Source of the DNA: Progne subis subis
Taxonomy: Eukaryota > Chordata > Aves > Passeriformes > Hirundinidae
Assembly: GCA_022316685.1 (NCBI GenBank)
Contig: JAKJHU010000108.1
Location: 806,001-870,000, forward strand
Direction: 5' to 3'
Length of the DNA stretch: 64,000 nt
Shown here: one piece after another, positions 9,901-19,300 of the stretch
Layout: every line of letters begins with the position of its first letter
How positions within the stretch are numbered: the stretch's first letter is position 1
Notes under the pieces: model-generated
What the model was told of the DNA's origin: nothing
The model's input: only the letters and a program-made list of their open reading frames with translations
The model's database searches: none
Translations under genes and position numbers: made by a program

Positions 9901-11791
9901 ATGAACATCACAGCCTACCTGGGCAACACCACAGACAACTTCTTCAAGGTGTCCAACCTGAAGATAGGCCACAACTACTCGTTCACCGTGCAGGCCCGGT
10001 GCCTGTACGGGGGGCAGATGTGTGGGGAGCCGGCCACGCTGCTCTACGACGAGCTGGGGACGGGTGAGTCACAATTTCCCAGAATCCCAGAATCACCAGG
10101 TTGGAAGAAACCTTCAAGGTCATCGAGTCCAGCCCACCCCTAACACCTTAACTAAACCACGGCACCGAGTGCCACATCCAGGGATGCTGACTCCAGCACC
10201 TCCCTGGGCAGACTTTATCCCTCTTTATCCCTATTCCAGTATTTTATCACTCTTTCTGTAAACTTTTTCCTAATATCCAACCTAATATCCCTGTAACTTG
10301 CCCCTAATATCCAGCCTGAACTTCCCTTGGTGCAGTTTAAGGCTGTGTCCTCTCCTGCCTGGAGAGAGACCAACCCCACCCGAGCACAGCTTAACAAACA
10401 CCTTTCAGGGAGTTGTAGAGAGTGAGGAGGAGAGATATTTTCTCCTCATCCTCCTTAAAAAATACTCAGGGAAGCCTCATAAATTCTTTAGGGATGCGCT
10501 GCTGGTACAAACAGCACTTGTGTCCCTCCCTCCACCAGGTAAAGACTCCTCTGCCACCAAATCCGGCCGAGCCACGGACGTGGCCGCCATCGTGGTGCCC
10601 GTGCTGTTCCTGCTGCTGGTGACCCTGGGCATTGGCTTTGTGGTGCTCTACATGCGGCACAGGAGGCTCCAGAACAGCTTCACCGCCTTCGCCAACAGCC
10701 ACTACAGCTCCCGCCTGGGCTCGGCCATCTTCTCCTCGGGGGATGATCTGGGTACGTGGCCCCTGGCGGCATTGGGGACAGCACTGGGGGTGTGGCATCA
10801 GGGCAAGAATTAATTCCTTGTCGTGGTTTGGGCCACTCTGGCATCACAGTCTCTATGGGTTTGGTCCAAGAGTACAAATCGTAGAGTTACAGAGTCGCTA
10901 AACTTGGAAAAGGTCTTCAAGGTCATCAAGTCGAACTGCCGAAAGTTTTCCCCGCCAAACATTTTTATCAAACCTCTCCTTCCAATGCAAATCACGTAGA
11001 AATGCATTTAGGATGTGAAATCAGGGCAAGAATTAATTCTTTATCATGGTTTGGGCCACTCTGGCATCACAATCTCTGTGGATTTGGTCTAAGAGTACAA
11101 ATAATAGAATTATGGAGTCATTAAACTCGGAAAAACCTTCAAGACTATCAAGTCCAACTGCCAAAAGTTTTCCCAGATGAATATTTTTGTCAAATTAGAC
11201 CTTGCCTTTCAATGCAAACCACTTAGAAATGCACTGAGTCTGTGAAATCAGGGCAAAAATTAATTCTTTATCATGGTTTGGGCCACTCTGGCATCACAAC
11301 CTCTATGGATTTGGTCTAAGAGTACGAATCATGGAATTATGGAGTCATTAAACTCGGAAAAACCTTCAAGACTATCAAATCCAACTGCCAAAAGTTTTCC
11401 CAGACAAACATTTTTATCAAACCACTCCTTCCAACGCAAATCACTTAGAAATGCCCTGAGGACGTGACATCAGGGCAAGAATTAATTCTTAGTCATGGTT
11501 TGTGCCACTCTGGCATCACAACCTCTATGGATTTGATCTCAGAGTACAAATCACAGAATCATAGAATAGCTAAGGTTGCACAGACCTTCAAGACCATCAA
11601 GTCCAACTGCCAAAAGTTTTCCCAACCAATATTTTTATCCAATTAAACCCCTAAAATCACTGAAAAGCAGATTACAACGTGCTGAGGGCCCCCTAACAGC
11701 TCTTTTTTGGGTTTGTTTTCCAGGAGATGAGGATGATGAAGCCCCAATGATAACTGGATTTTCAGATGACGTCCCCATGGTCATCGCCTGA
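850..11791 (+). CDS. SORL1: SORL1 (SORLA/LR11), 3' portion: six FN3 repeats, TM helix and cytoplasmic tail
   Basis: SORL1 is a type I membrane sorting receptor of the VPS10p-domain family that moves cargo such as APP between Golgi and endosomes. Exons: 850-976, 1490-1659, 1897-2009, 2321-2425, 3337-3409, 4520-4602, 4841-4937, 5518-5702, 6550-6669, 6752-6916, 8276-8450, 8875-8981, 9871-10063, 10539-10751, 11724-11791. They join in phase into 664 codons plus TGA, about the length of human residues 1551-2214. Using local numbering, six FN3 repeats span about 7-99, 101-195, 198-290, 291-380, 384-475 and 476-568. The TM helix is about 586-609. The tail carries FANSHY (622-627), an acidic cluster (640-648) and DDVPMVIA at the end. 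Many N-glycosylation sequons lie in the FN3 repeats. The VPS10p, EGF, YWTD and LDLR-A domains are encoded upstream of the window. Identification rests on recalled similarity to human SORLA. Confidence 0.97.
977..1489 (+). other. SORL1: SORL1 intron 34
   Basis: This 513 bp intron has GT and AG ends. I see nothing else in it. Confidence 0.85.
1490..1659 (+). CDS. SORL1: SORL1 exon 35 (rest of FN3 repeat 1)
   Basis: The acceptor is GTCACTCAG and the donor is GTAAGC at 1660. The first base completes Arg43. The exon encodes [20 protein letters not shown] and onward to TLRAPEG, finishing FN3 repeat 1. N58-K-T is a glycosylation sequon. It ends one base into a Leu codon. Confidence 0.95.
1897..2009 (+). 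CDS. SORL1: SORL1 exon 36 (start of FN3 repeat 2)
   Basis: The acceptor is CTCTCGCTAG and the donor is GTGAGT at 2010. The exon encodes [19 protein letters not shown] through HGLIREFI, the first strands of FN3 repeat 2. It ends in phase 0. Confidence 0.95.
2321..2425 (+). CDS. SORL1: SORL1 exon 37 (FN3 repeat 2)
   Basis: The acceptor is GGTGCTCCTAG and the donor is GTGAGT at 2426. There are 35 whole codons from [11 protein letters not shown] to NTLYTVR, the middle of FN3 repeat 2, with a sequon at N156-Y-T. Confidence 0.95.
2426..3336 (+). other. SORL1: SORL1 intron 37
   Basis: This 911 bp intron of unique sequence contains no feature I can recognise. Confidence 0.85.
3337..3409 (+). CDS. 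SORL1: SORL1 exon 38 (end of FN3 repeat 2)
   Basis: The acceptor is ATTTCCAAAG and the donor is GTAAAT at 3410. This small exon of 24 codons plus one base encodes [20 protein letters not shown] and closes FN3 repeat 2. It carries the NWSESKS turn typical of FN3 G-strand regions. Confidence 0.94.
3410..4519 (+). other. SORL1: SORL1 intron 38
   Basis: This 1.1 kb intron has a T-rich tract near 3961-3975. No other feature is seen. Confidence 0.85.
4520..4602 (+). CDS. SORL1: SORL1 exon 39 (start of FN3 repeat 3)
   Basis: The acceptor is TTTCCTCCCAG and the donor is GTGAGA at 4603. The first two bases complete a Val codon. The exon encodes [20 protein letters not shown] and ends in phase 0 after NIK. 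Confidence 0.94.
4841..4937 (+). CDS. SORL1: SORL1 exon 40 (FN3 repeat 3)
   Basis: The acceptor is GGGCTTGACAG and the donor is GTAAAA at 4938. The exon encodes [20 protein letters not shown] and onward to KSIQK. The second half differs most from the human residues I recall for this exon. It ends one base into a Val codon. Confidence 0.92.
4938..5517 (+). other. SORL1: SORL1 intron 40
   Basis: This 580 bp intron has a T tract of about 22 at 5011-5032, possibly the tail of a decayed retroposon. Nothing else is recognised. Confidence 0.85.
5518..5702 (+). CDS. SORL1: SORL1 exon 41 (end of FN3-3, start of FN3-4)
   Basis: The acceptor is CTTGCTCAG and the donor is GTAAGG at 5703. The exon encodes [20 protein letters not shown] through [15 protein letters not shown], ending in phase 0. 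Sequons are N259-L-T and N304-Q-T. A solo-LTR-like element sits in the following intron. Confidence 0.95.
5846..6262 (+). mobile_element. Probable solo LTR of an endogenous retrovirus in SORL1 intron 41
   Basis: The segment has the layout of an LTR. A CCAAT box lies at 6017-6021, a TATATAAG box at 6048-6055 and an AATAAA signal at 6140-6145, followed by T/G-rich sequence up to a CTTTGTTGCA end. It lies in the same orientation as SORL1. An A/CA-rich insertion (about 6062-6113) interrupts the TATA-to-polyA interval. No internal viral genes are present. Boundaries are approximate; I found no clear target-site duplication. Confidence 0.5.
6395..6446 (+). repeat. 26-bp perfect tandem duplication
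   Basis: Two identical 26-bp units lie at 6395-6420 and 6421-6446, each ending AAAAAGGCTCCAG. They sit in SORL1 intron 41 about 100 bp before exon 42. Confidence 0.9.
6550..6669 (+). CDS. SORL1: SORL1 exon 42 (FN3 repeat 4)
   Basis: The acceptor is CCTCCTCAG. The donor is the weak GTGGGC at 6670, chosen because the phase and the LFL-to-VRV junction match human SORLA. There are 40 codons from [15 protein letters not shown] to DEQYLFL. Sequons are N337-S-T and N344-I-T. Exons 42 and 43 are GC-rich compared with other exons of the gene. Confidence 0.93.
6670..6751 (+). other. SORL1: Very short (82 bp) SORL1 intron
   Basis: This pyrimidine- and GC-rich intron runs from GTGGGC to CTCCCTCCCAG and separates exons 42 and 43. 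It is 82 bp, not a multiple of three, so retention would shift the frame. A continuous open frame across the region is an artefact of the intron having no stop in that frame. Confidence 0.88.
6752..6916 (+). CDS. SORL1: SORL1 exon 43 (end of FN3-4, start of FN3-5)
   Basis: The acceptor is CTCCCTCCCAG and the donor is GTAACG at 6917. There are 55 codons from [19 protein letters not shown] through [13 protein letters not shown], ending in phase 0. Codon third positions are almost all G or C. Confidence 0.95.
6917..8275 (+). other. SORL1: SORL1 intron 43
   Basis: This 1.36 kb intron is the longest SORL1 intron in the window. It is mostly unique, with a T/C tract just before exon 44. No gene or repeat is recognised. 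Confidence 0.85.
8276..8450 (+). CDS. SORL1: SORL1 exon 44 (FN3 repeat 5)
   Basis: The acceptor is CCCCCTCCAG, preceded by a long T/C tract, and the donor is GTACGG at 8451. The exon encodes [20 protein letters not shown] through [14 protein letters not shown]. Sequons are NST and NMS. It ends one base into a Val codon. Confidence 0.96.
8451..8874 (+). other. SORL1: SORL1 intron 44
   Basis: This 424 bp intron contains a short A tract at 8770-8779. Nothing else is seen. Confidence 0.85.
8875..8981 (+). CDS. SORL1: SORL1 exon 45 (start of FN3 repeat 6)
   Basis: The acceptor is CATTTGCAG and the donor is GTAAGT at 8982. The exon encodes [20 protein letters not shown] through KESNFNESR, ending in phase 0, with a sequon NES. 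Confidence 0.96.
9400..9668 (-). mobile_element. CR1 LINE 3'-end fragment in SORL1 intron 45
   Basis: On the plus strand the segment reads as the reverse complement of a CR1 3' end. It contains GGATGGAAAAGACCT near the start, the TTCCTGATGTCCAACCTGAG block and the CTTGAGGCCGTGTGCTCTCG block. It is 5'-truncated, as most avian CR1 copies are. The left boundary lacks the usual terminal octamer repeats. Confidence 0.8.
9871..10063 (+). CDS. SORL1: SORL1 exon 46 (rest of FN3 repeat 6)
   Basis: The acceptor is TTTCCCTCAG and the donor is GTGAGT at 10064. The exon encodes [20 protein letters not shown] through [10 protein letters not shown]. Sequons are NIT, NTT and NYS. It is flanked on both sides by CR1 fragments inside the introns. 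It ends one base into a Gly codon. Confidence 0.96.
10078..10440 (-). mobile_element. CR1 LINE 3'-end fragment in SORL1 intron 46
   Basis: The segment starts with CCCAGAATCACCAGGTTGGA, the reverse complement of a CR1 3' terminus. It continues through CCTAATATCCAGCCTGAACT to the GAGTTGTAGAGAGTGA block. A short internal stretch is duplicated (CCTAATATCC occurs repeatedly), suggesting slippage. Confidence 0.8.
10539..10751 (+). CDS. SORL1: SORL1 exon 47 (transmembrane helix and most of the tail)
   Basis: The acceptor is CCCTCCACCAG and the donor is GTACGT at 10752. The exon encodes a short Ser/Thr-rich stalk and a hydrophobic helix [21 protein letters not shown] basic stop-transfer MRHRRLQ follows, then FANSHY, the known retromer VPS26 recognition motif of SORLA, and FSSGDDL. 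It ends one base into Gly643. Confidence 0.97.
10797..11655 (+). repeat. Four-copy ~225 bp tandem array in the last SORL1 intron
   Basis: GGGCAAGAATTAATTC or close variants start at 10801, 11024, 11251 and 11473, giving spacings of 223, 227 and 222 bp. Each unit also carries CACTCTGGCATCACA and a CR1-3'-end-like block (AGACCTTCAAGACCATCAAG type) followed by CAAAAGTTTTCCC. The array fills most of the 972 bp intron before the last coding exon. It looks like local amplification of a sequence containing a CR1 end. Confidence 0.88.
11724..11791 (+). CDS. SORL1: SORL1 exon 48 coding part (C-terminus)
   Basis: The acceptor is GTTTTCCAG. The exon encodes [20 protein letters not shown] plus a final Ala, then TGA at 11789-11791. 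The acidic cluster and the DDVPMVIA end correspond to the adaptor- and GGA-binding signals known in mammalian SORLA. The acidic cluster reads DEDDEAP, where human has EDDEDAP, so total acidity is kept. Confidence 0.97.
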
Positions 11792-11822
11792 GGCGCATTT
11801 CTGACTGTACAAAACCAAATGG

Positions 11823-11830
11823 TGTAAATA
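11823..11830 (+). promoter_or_regulatory. Pumilio-type element TGTAAATA, 3' UTR
   Basis: TGTAAATA matches the Pumilio consensus TGTANATA. It lies 32 nt after the stop codon on the sense strand. Function is inferred from the motif alone. Confidence 0.5.
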
Positions 11831-11908
11831 TTTCATTTGATAAAAATAGTTGATTGTTTATTTTAAAAAATGCACTTTGAGTTGCAATACGTTATTTTTA
11901 TATGGGCC

Positions 11909-11940
<32 letters not shown>

Positions 11941-14420
11941 TAATAATAATTTTAAGAATACACTTTGTAGTAATCAACTGTGAATTGCAGACTAGGTTGG
12001 TTGAGTAACAAATTGCTTTGATTTAACATTAATTTAGTCTTACAAGGCTATGCTTGCTGGGCATGCTTTTAAGTCTGTGAGATATTTTCCGTTGACTAAA
12101 TTGGCTACTCATTTTATTTTTCTAAGACAAGAAAAAAATTTATTTAAAAAAGACAAAAAATCAGGAGATTATATATGTAGAGAGAGATAATATAGTCCCT
12201 GAAGGTTTTGCTTTTACTTTAGGACAAAAAAAAAAAAAAAAAAAAAAAAAAATCCTTTGGACTTTGTTTTATATGAAAGTATTTTTGTTGTGTTAATTTA
12301 TTGGGAAATCTGCTGCGGAACAGATTTCCAGAGTCGTCAGACATTGTACACATTCTTGTGTAGAACATGTGCCACTTTATCTTGCAAGGCAGTCGTATCT
12401 TGGCATCCCCATCGTTGTCCTTGCCGTGATGATAAAACCCCTCATTTTCACATTGTTTTTTCTCCCTTTTAAAGACGCAATCTTAAGGTACAGCAGCACA
12501 TTTTTGTTTTTAGGGGTGAGTTTTAGCTTCCTGCTCAAAAAGTCAAAAATAGCCCCCGCACCAAGATGTGCTGCCCAAACCCCTCCTGCTGCTGCCCCTG
12601 CCCTTAATTAATCTGGAATTTACAACCGCCACATCACTGAAACAAAAAATTTGCCACTTTCACGTTAAAACGCATTTCCCAGGTATTTTTAGGATACACC
12701 TCCTCCATGGAGCTTCCCTCAGACGCCGACACAGTGGTGGGACGGAAGGGGGAGCCTCCAGTGCATGCAAATCCAGATTTTCCACCCTCACACAGAGCAA
12801 TAATTACTGAAAATTTAAATTAATTTGGCCCACAGCAGGGATTTGATGCTCCCTCATCGGAATTTCCTAAAAGCAGCTGTAGTTTTACCTACAGCTTTAG
12901 AAATAATATAAATACACACACACTCACTCACGCATACATGTTATTTTCTCATCTCACATTCCCAGCAGACACAATACTGGCTGCAGAGCCAAATGCAAAA
13001 AAAAAAAAAGTCTGCTTTTGCCACTGTTTGGAGCTTTGATTTTGTGACAGCAAAATGTGAATTTCACCAAAAAAAAAAAAAAAAAATGAACCTCACTACC
13101 TGCCAAGCCAGGAGCACGACAGGAGAGGATGTTCAGGGCTCTCCCCTGGCCGTGCTCGATATATGCAAAACTTCTCACCAGGAAATACAGCACACTGTCT
13201 TGTCACACTGTTTTTGTGGGGGGAAAAAAAAAAAAAAGGTATTTTTGCTGTGTAAATTAAGTTATAATTGCAGTCTTCCTACGGATGAAAACGAGAGAGG
13301 CCAACTATGTTTTGATACGTGACTGATCCGTTTAATTTCACAATAGAAAAAATGTATTAAAAAAAAAAAAAAAAGTAAAAAAAAAAAAAAGTTGAAGTCT
13401 GGATGGTTTGATACTCTAGAGAAATACTGACTCTATTTTCAATTACTGCTGTTAGCATTCCTGGTGACAGATTTTTTTCCCCCCCCCTTGCCAAAGCTGG
13501 GACCAAACTAGAATCAGATTTTTATAAGTAGCAGCAAGCTCGCAGAGTTGCAATATTTTTACCTTGTCAGTGGATCGGGTGATGTTCAGGAGTTGAAATT
13601 TTGAGTAAAATCAACCCAGTACACACAGCTCAGTTTACCTGGAGTTACAGCTACACAGAGAGACCAGACTCTGACCCAGAGGCTAAACCAGACTCAAAAA
13701 CATAAATCAAAAGGTTTTATGCAGGAGATGAAGCCTAATAACAGAGATAAAGAGTATTCAACCCCTTCTTTATAAAGTCTTTTTTTTTTAGCACAGGTAA
13801 CAGAAAATCACAATGTAGCACCCCAAAATCTGGTGCCTCTCTGGTGTGGATTAGGAGCAGTTAAATTCTGATGTCTTACTCCCCCAGGGTAAATCCTGCT
13901 GCAGTTAAATGAGCAGAATTTAGAGTCTAGCCCATCTCTGTCTAGCCAGATGCCATGAGGAACCCTTGGAATGATTTTCCAAGCATCACCTGGGGGACAG
14001 GTCATTCCTGGCCTCTCTGAAAGGCTCCTGGCTTGGGGACACTCGTGCCGAGCAAAGCCTTTTGTACCCCAAAACCAAACACTCTTGGTTAACTCCCAAA
14101 CGCAGCGTGGGCAGGGCAGAGCCCTCTGTGGAGACACCCCTGCGTGCCCAGGGGTTTGGGGACACTGCAAAGCCCTTGTGGGGACAGCACTGCCACTCAG
14201 AGCTGTCCCCAGCCCTCCCCTTCACCGCAGAAATCACCACTGTGCTCTCAGCAAAGCAGCTTTCACAGGGCTTAGTGTATTTTATATAGAGAGATAGAGA
14301 GGGCTGGGCTCCAGGTGGGGAGCAATCGATGCAGTTCTGGGGTAAATTGTATATTTTTTATGAACTTTTGAAGCACGGAATCTTGTTCACGGAGACATTC
14401 AGGGGGTGGGAGGGTTCTGC

Positions 14421-14428
14421 TGTAAATA
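14421..14428 (+). promoter_or_regulatory. Second Pumilio-type element TGTAAATA, 3' UTR
   Basis: This is an exact copy of the same octamer in the middle of the SORL1 3' UTR, on the sense strand. Function is inferred from the motif alone. Confidence 0.45.
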
Positions 14429-15922
14429 AGGTACGTGGATGTGGATGTATATTTTGTTCTGGTTTCGTTTCAGTAGCCTTGTGTGACGTGACTTGCTACC
14501 CTAAATTTCGGGAGGTGATTTGGGTTCGCTTTATGGGAACACAGTAAAACGTTTGGATCCCTGTGGAAAACAAACAAACAACAGAAAGGGTATGGAAAAT
14601 ACCCTGGTTAGGAGGAACTTCCACCAGTTAATTTGTGTTTGCATCCATTTCAGATGCCCATGAGTGCTCTCAAGTCCATTTGAACGAAAGACTAAGGTTG
14701 AACATGAAAATCTGTCGAGGTTTTGGACCTTGAGGCTCCTTTTAGCTTTGGCTCAGGCTTTTTGCGAGGTTTCCTTTTTTGTGTTGGGGGTTTGGTTTTT
14801 ACAAGAAAGGACAAGGAGGTACCATTTCCCAGGCTGGAGACCTATTAAAGGTCCAAAAAAAGGGCTCTTTTCAGTCTGAACAAACCTCAGCCCTGTAAAA
14901 GCTCCCCGAACCCAGCGAGAGCAGAGCCCACGCAGGAAGCAGCTAGAGCAGCTTCCAGCCCCTCTGGAGTTTGGCTGAGGACCCAGGAAAACTGCAAGAG
15001 GATTTCAGAGAGGGCTGAAATTCGGGGTGAAAACCTCTGCCTGCAGGTATTTAATGTGCAGAAGAGCCGGCGTGCTGCGAGTTCACGCCCCGGCTCACCC
15101 TGCCCTGCCCTGTTCCAGGTGCTCCCACCTGGACACAGCCCAGGGAAAAACCTCTTCTTGGACACAAATCGAGTTACGGAGATGCTTGGGAGCACAGAGC
15201 CAGCCGGGAAGGGGAGGGGAGAGCAGAGAGGCAGAGCCTCTGCCAGCATCCACACCTCGTGGCCAAAGGAGCTTTGTGTTTGGTGGCCACCAGGTTATTT
15301 CACTCCTCCTGTTTCCAGAGCGTCCAAAAACCTCACATTATCCACCAGGGAACCCCTGCCTGAGCCAAGGAAAGTCTCCCTGAGCAGAATTCCCATTCCT
15401 GGCAGGGCAGAGCTCAGTGTGAGCATCTCCATGCTTGGAGTCAGAGTATATTTAACAGCGAACTTCACCTACCCACTGATGGAAAAGTCAAATGTATTTT
15501 TTTTTCAGGAAAAAAAAAAAAAAAAAAAAAACCCACACAAAAAACCCCCCCTTTTCTCAAACAGCTTTCAAGTCTCCTTCAAATGGACTTGAGGAGGGAA
15601 ATGGTGCAATAACTCAGCTACTCTTGGACCCCAAGAGCATCTTCGTTTCTGGAAATAGCTGCAACATTATAATTAATCCTTCCAAACCTGCATCAGTCCA
15701 CAAGCAGCCAGCCTCTAATGGAGGCAATGTCACCTTTTAATCAGGTTCTTTAAGTGGAGTTTAATGTTATACTATTTGAATTGCTACTCTGTGTCCTTTA
15801 TTTTTGTTTGTTGTTTTGTTTTGGTTTTCTTCATTCACTGATTTCTGCTATGTATTATTGCACAATTTTGAAGGAATTTTTGTCTGTCCATTCCTCCTCC
15901 CCCCCCCCCATTTAATTATGAC

Positions 15923-15928
15923 AATAAA
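15923..15928 (+). terminator. SORL1: SORL1 polyadenylation signal AATAAA
   Basis: This is the first canonical AATAAA I see after the stop codon. It is followed by a GT-rich stretch (about 15950-15975, GTTTCTGGTTTCTG) suitable as a downstream element. Cleavage would fall near 15,940-15,950. An ATTAAA variant at 14844-14849 could support a shorter isoform. Confidence 0.8.
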
Positions 15929-16043
15929 AATGGATTGGGTAAACAAAAGAGTTTCTGGTTTCTGAAATTGTTATCCAGCATCTCTGCATCTAGTGCAGGG
16001 AAAAGGAGACTTTTTCTGAACATTTGTTTTACAAAACCTAACA

Positions 16044-16325
16044 GGATCATAGAACCACTGAATGGTTTGGGTTGGAAAGGACATTAAAGACCAACTGATT
16101 TCTCCCCCCTGCCACGGGCAGGGACACCTTCCACTGTCCCAGCGTGTTCCAAGTTCCATCCAACCTGGCCTTGGCCACCTCCAGGATCCAGGGGCAGCCA
16201 CAGCTTCTCTGGGCACCCTGTGCCGGGGCCTCCTCACCCTCCCAGGGAGGAATTTCTCCCTGATATCCAATCTAACCCTGCCCTGTGTCGGTTTGAAGCC
16301 GTTCCCATCCTGTCAGTGCTCCTGA
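16044..16325 (-). mobile_element. CR1 LINE 3'-end fragment just downstream of SORL1
   Basis: The plus strand shows ATCATAGAACCACTGAATGG, then GGGCAGGGACACCTTCCACT, CCATCCAACCTGGCCTTGG and GGGGCAGCCACAGCTTCTCT. This is the reverse complement of the classic avian CR1 3' end. It begins about 100 bp after the SORL1 polyA signal. Confidence 0.9.
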
Positions 16326-16329
16326 TGAA

Positions 16330-19300
16330 GCGGCAGTGACAGGACAAGGGCGATGAGAATCAGGGAAATTGAGCTTTGTGCCGAAGGAGCAGCAGATCCT
16401 GAGAGGTGCCACCCTCATTCCTAACGCAGTCACGTCTGCCTGTCCCTTCCCTCGAGGTCACCGACACCCCCAGACACCAGATATCACTTCCAGCCTGTCC
16501 AAGCCTCACCTCCACATTTGCACGCCATCACCCCAAGCGTTCTTTTCCATGCTTAAACCCCATTTTCACAGCAATGCCGTCCCTGCACGGGGTGCGAGCA
16601 GGTACAGCCGGCACCTGAGCAGCCGAAATCCAGCAGGATTTCTCCGGGCAGGGAAGGTAATGAGCAGGCAGCAGCCTCCTCGCACCGTACGTCCCTCATT
16701 TCCCAGCCCAGATAATTGGAAAGGCAACATGTGATCTTGGTGGACGTAATTGAAGGCGTGCGAGCATCTTAAGTGTTGCACTTCATTAACATTTCGCTTA
16801 AGGCAACGTTTACAAACATTCGTTCCTTCCTCCCTGTCGCCCCCTCGGTCGTGAGCCAAGCTGATTTTTTTTTTTTTTCCCTTACTGCCTCTGGACTAGA
16901 TTGTTCCCCCCGGGAGGTACAAGGAGCTCCACCTCATTCCCAGGCACCTACTTTCTGCTGGAGGAACCGACCTGACTCTGAAGCCTCAGCGCTGACACCG
17001 GGAAAACTTTAATGGAGTGGAAGTTTGCCTCCTCTCCTAGCAAAACCTGCAGGTTTCTGTGGACAGGGAGGATTCCCACCCTGAGCCTTCACTGCCTTCA
17101 CCACAGCAAGCTGTAACATTTCCCTCACTGTGATGAGAACCCATCAAAGAGGAGGATTGCAGCTCCTGGAGGAGCTTTGGATGGAGCACAAGGCACAAAC
17201 CCATCCAAGAGCTGGATCCATGCTCCCCTCGCTCTGCTGCTCCTGAAAAATTCACCTCTTCATCGCAAATAACATCAGGGGCTGCTTCCTGCAACCACAG
17301 GGAGGGGGAGATGCGGATCCTGCCTGCAGGATGAGGAAACCAGGTGGAAATACAGCGAAAAATCCCTTCCCCCCACGGGTTAAGCTTGTCACAGAATCAA
17401 TGTTGAGGGAGAGCAGCTGAAGTTCTGGCTCACTGCTCCTCCTTTGAGCAAGCGCTCCCAGTGCCTTGTGCCAGACTCCTGAACGATTGTGTTTAGCCTT
17501 TCTCAGCTGGAAAGATGAAATAACTGAGGATATTTCACAGCAGAACTCAAGCTGGATTTTGGGACGGAGGAGCCAAGAGCTCCCAGATAGCCCAGCCGAA
17601 GGAAGGAAGGAAGGAAGAGGAAGGTCTGTGGGAAGATTCATGCTAACCATCAACATCTTGGCTCCTGCCACAAACCTCCCAACCTGCCAAGTGTGGGATG
17701 CAAGAAAAATGGCATCTTCCAGGATGTGAGGTTTATTTCTTTCCTGTAAATTACAGGCATCCAGAAGCCCACAACCTCAAACTCTCAGAGCTTGGCTGAC
17801 ATCATGCCCAGATTTTCTCTCCCTGGGCTCTGCAGAGCCTGGGATGGATTTAGGGAGCAGACCTGAACCTCTTATTTTTCAGAGCACCTGCGTGGGGTTG
17901 TGCTGGGAAAAATCCCAGGGTGAAGGAGGATCATAAAAAAGGAACTAGACAGCAGTTTGGGAAAGAAGGAAAGACATTCAGTGAGCAGAAGGACATTAAA
18001 TCCATCCTGAAGCTACAACCTGACACTGGCTCTACAGGAGGGGAATGTTTTAGGGTGGAGGACCTGAGGCAGAGGTGGACAAGAAGCAACAGTTACACCA
18101 CCAAGCCCCTCATCTCCAGGCTGGCCTGGCCAAAAGAGAAGACTCATTTTCCCTGGATCTTTCTGTAGCCAGGGGAAGGAAGCTGCTTCCCTCCAAGGAG
18201 GAATTTGGAACCTGAATGGAAGTTTGGGGCTTGAGTGTGCCATCCTCAATCGCTTTTGTACACTGGGAGAATGGCTGCCGGTGCATTTTGTGTCTCTCCA
18301 AGCCTGAGAGAGATCCCAGAGAGGAACGAGAAGATGGAGAAGGGGTTGGAGGTTCCTCCTGGCCTGGGCTCTGTGTAACAGCAGGCAGGATTCATCCCTG
18401 CCCAAGCTGAGAGGGTCACTCCAGGCCTCGTCTGCAGCCAAGGATGAGGCACGGACAGTTCAGAGAGTGCTTCCCTCATCCTAAAATAGGCCAGACTCTC
18501 TTTTGCTATAACGGGAACTCAACGGCGACTGCCTCACACTGAGCCCTGGGACTGTAAGACACCACAGCCTACGTGAAACGAATCCCAAACCCGAGATCTG
18601 GGTGAGAACATCCCCCCTGCAGCCAGGCAGCTCCTGAAGCACACACACCCTGCAGGCTGGAGAGGAGCCCTGGCCAAACTTCTCCTCTTTGTTAGCACCC
18701 CTACCCCGGCTCCAGCGGAGAGCAGCGCTGCAGAGCCTCTCCCAACACCCTCCCCGCTCCCCGTTTGAGGCTGCTGGCCCCCTTTGGCCTTAGCCTGGCT
18801 CTGAAGTGACACAGCTTTCCTTCCCCCCCGCCGGGGCTTTCTCGGGGTCCCTCGGCAAGCCAGGAACAGAAGCCTGGAGGCCAAATCCCAGTTGTGTGCT
18901 CAGTCACGGGACCAGCTCGGTTTCCCATCCAGCTCCACTTTGCAGTAGCTCCACGGAGCCCACAGCCAGCCTGTCTCTGTACCCTGCAAATCACCACGGC
19001 AGGCTCGGGGCTGGTGAAGACAATAGCGTGTTTGGCTCGTTCGTCTGCATCAACACCATTTCCAAATGTACTTTTCGCTCCTAAACTTATTTAACCTCGC
19101 AAGAAAGAGCTACAAGGATGGCGAGCTGTTTGTTCCAAGCCCAGATCTCCCAGGAGCGCAGGCACAAAGAATAGAAGGCAGCCTGGAGAGATGGGAAGAG
19201 GGAGAATCCAGCGAGGGATTTGAATGCACCGCCCTTGGAGACCGTGCCAGTGACCTGCTAAGGGTCCAGCCATCATAAATAAATAGGCTGCTTTTATTGT

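Larger units (their letters stand above)
11792..15945 (+). other. SORL1: SORL1 3' untranslated region
   Basis: This AT-rich, mostly unique sequence runs from the stop codon to just past an AATAAA signal. About 4.1 kb is close to the length I recall for the human SORL1 3' UTR. It contains long A tracts (11909-11930, 12226-12252, 13071-13086 and several more), two Pumilio-type octamers and a 16-nt inverted repeat (14669-14684 with 15578-15593). Open frames here are short, and I recognise none as a protein. The 3' boundary is inferred from the signal and a downstream GT-rich stretch. Confidence 0.85.
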
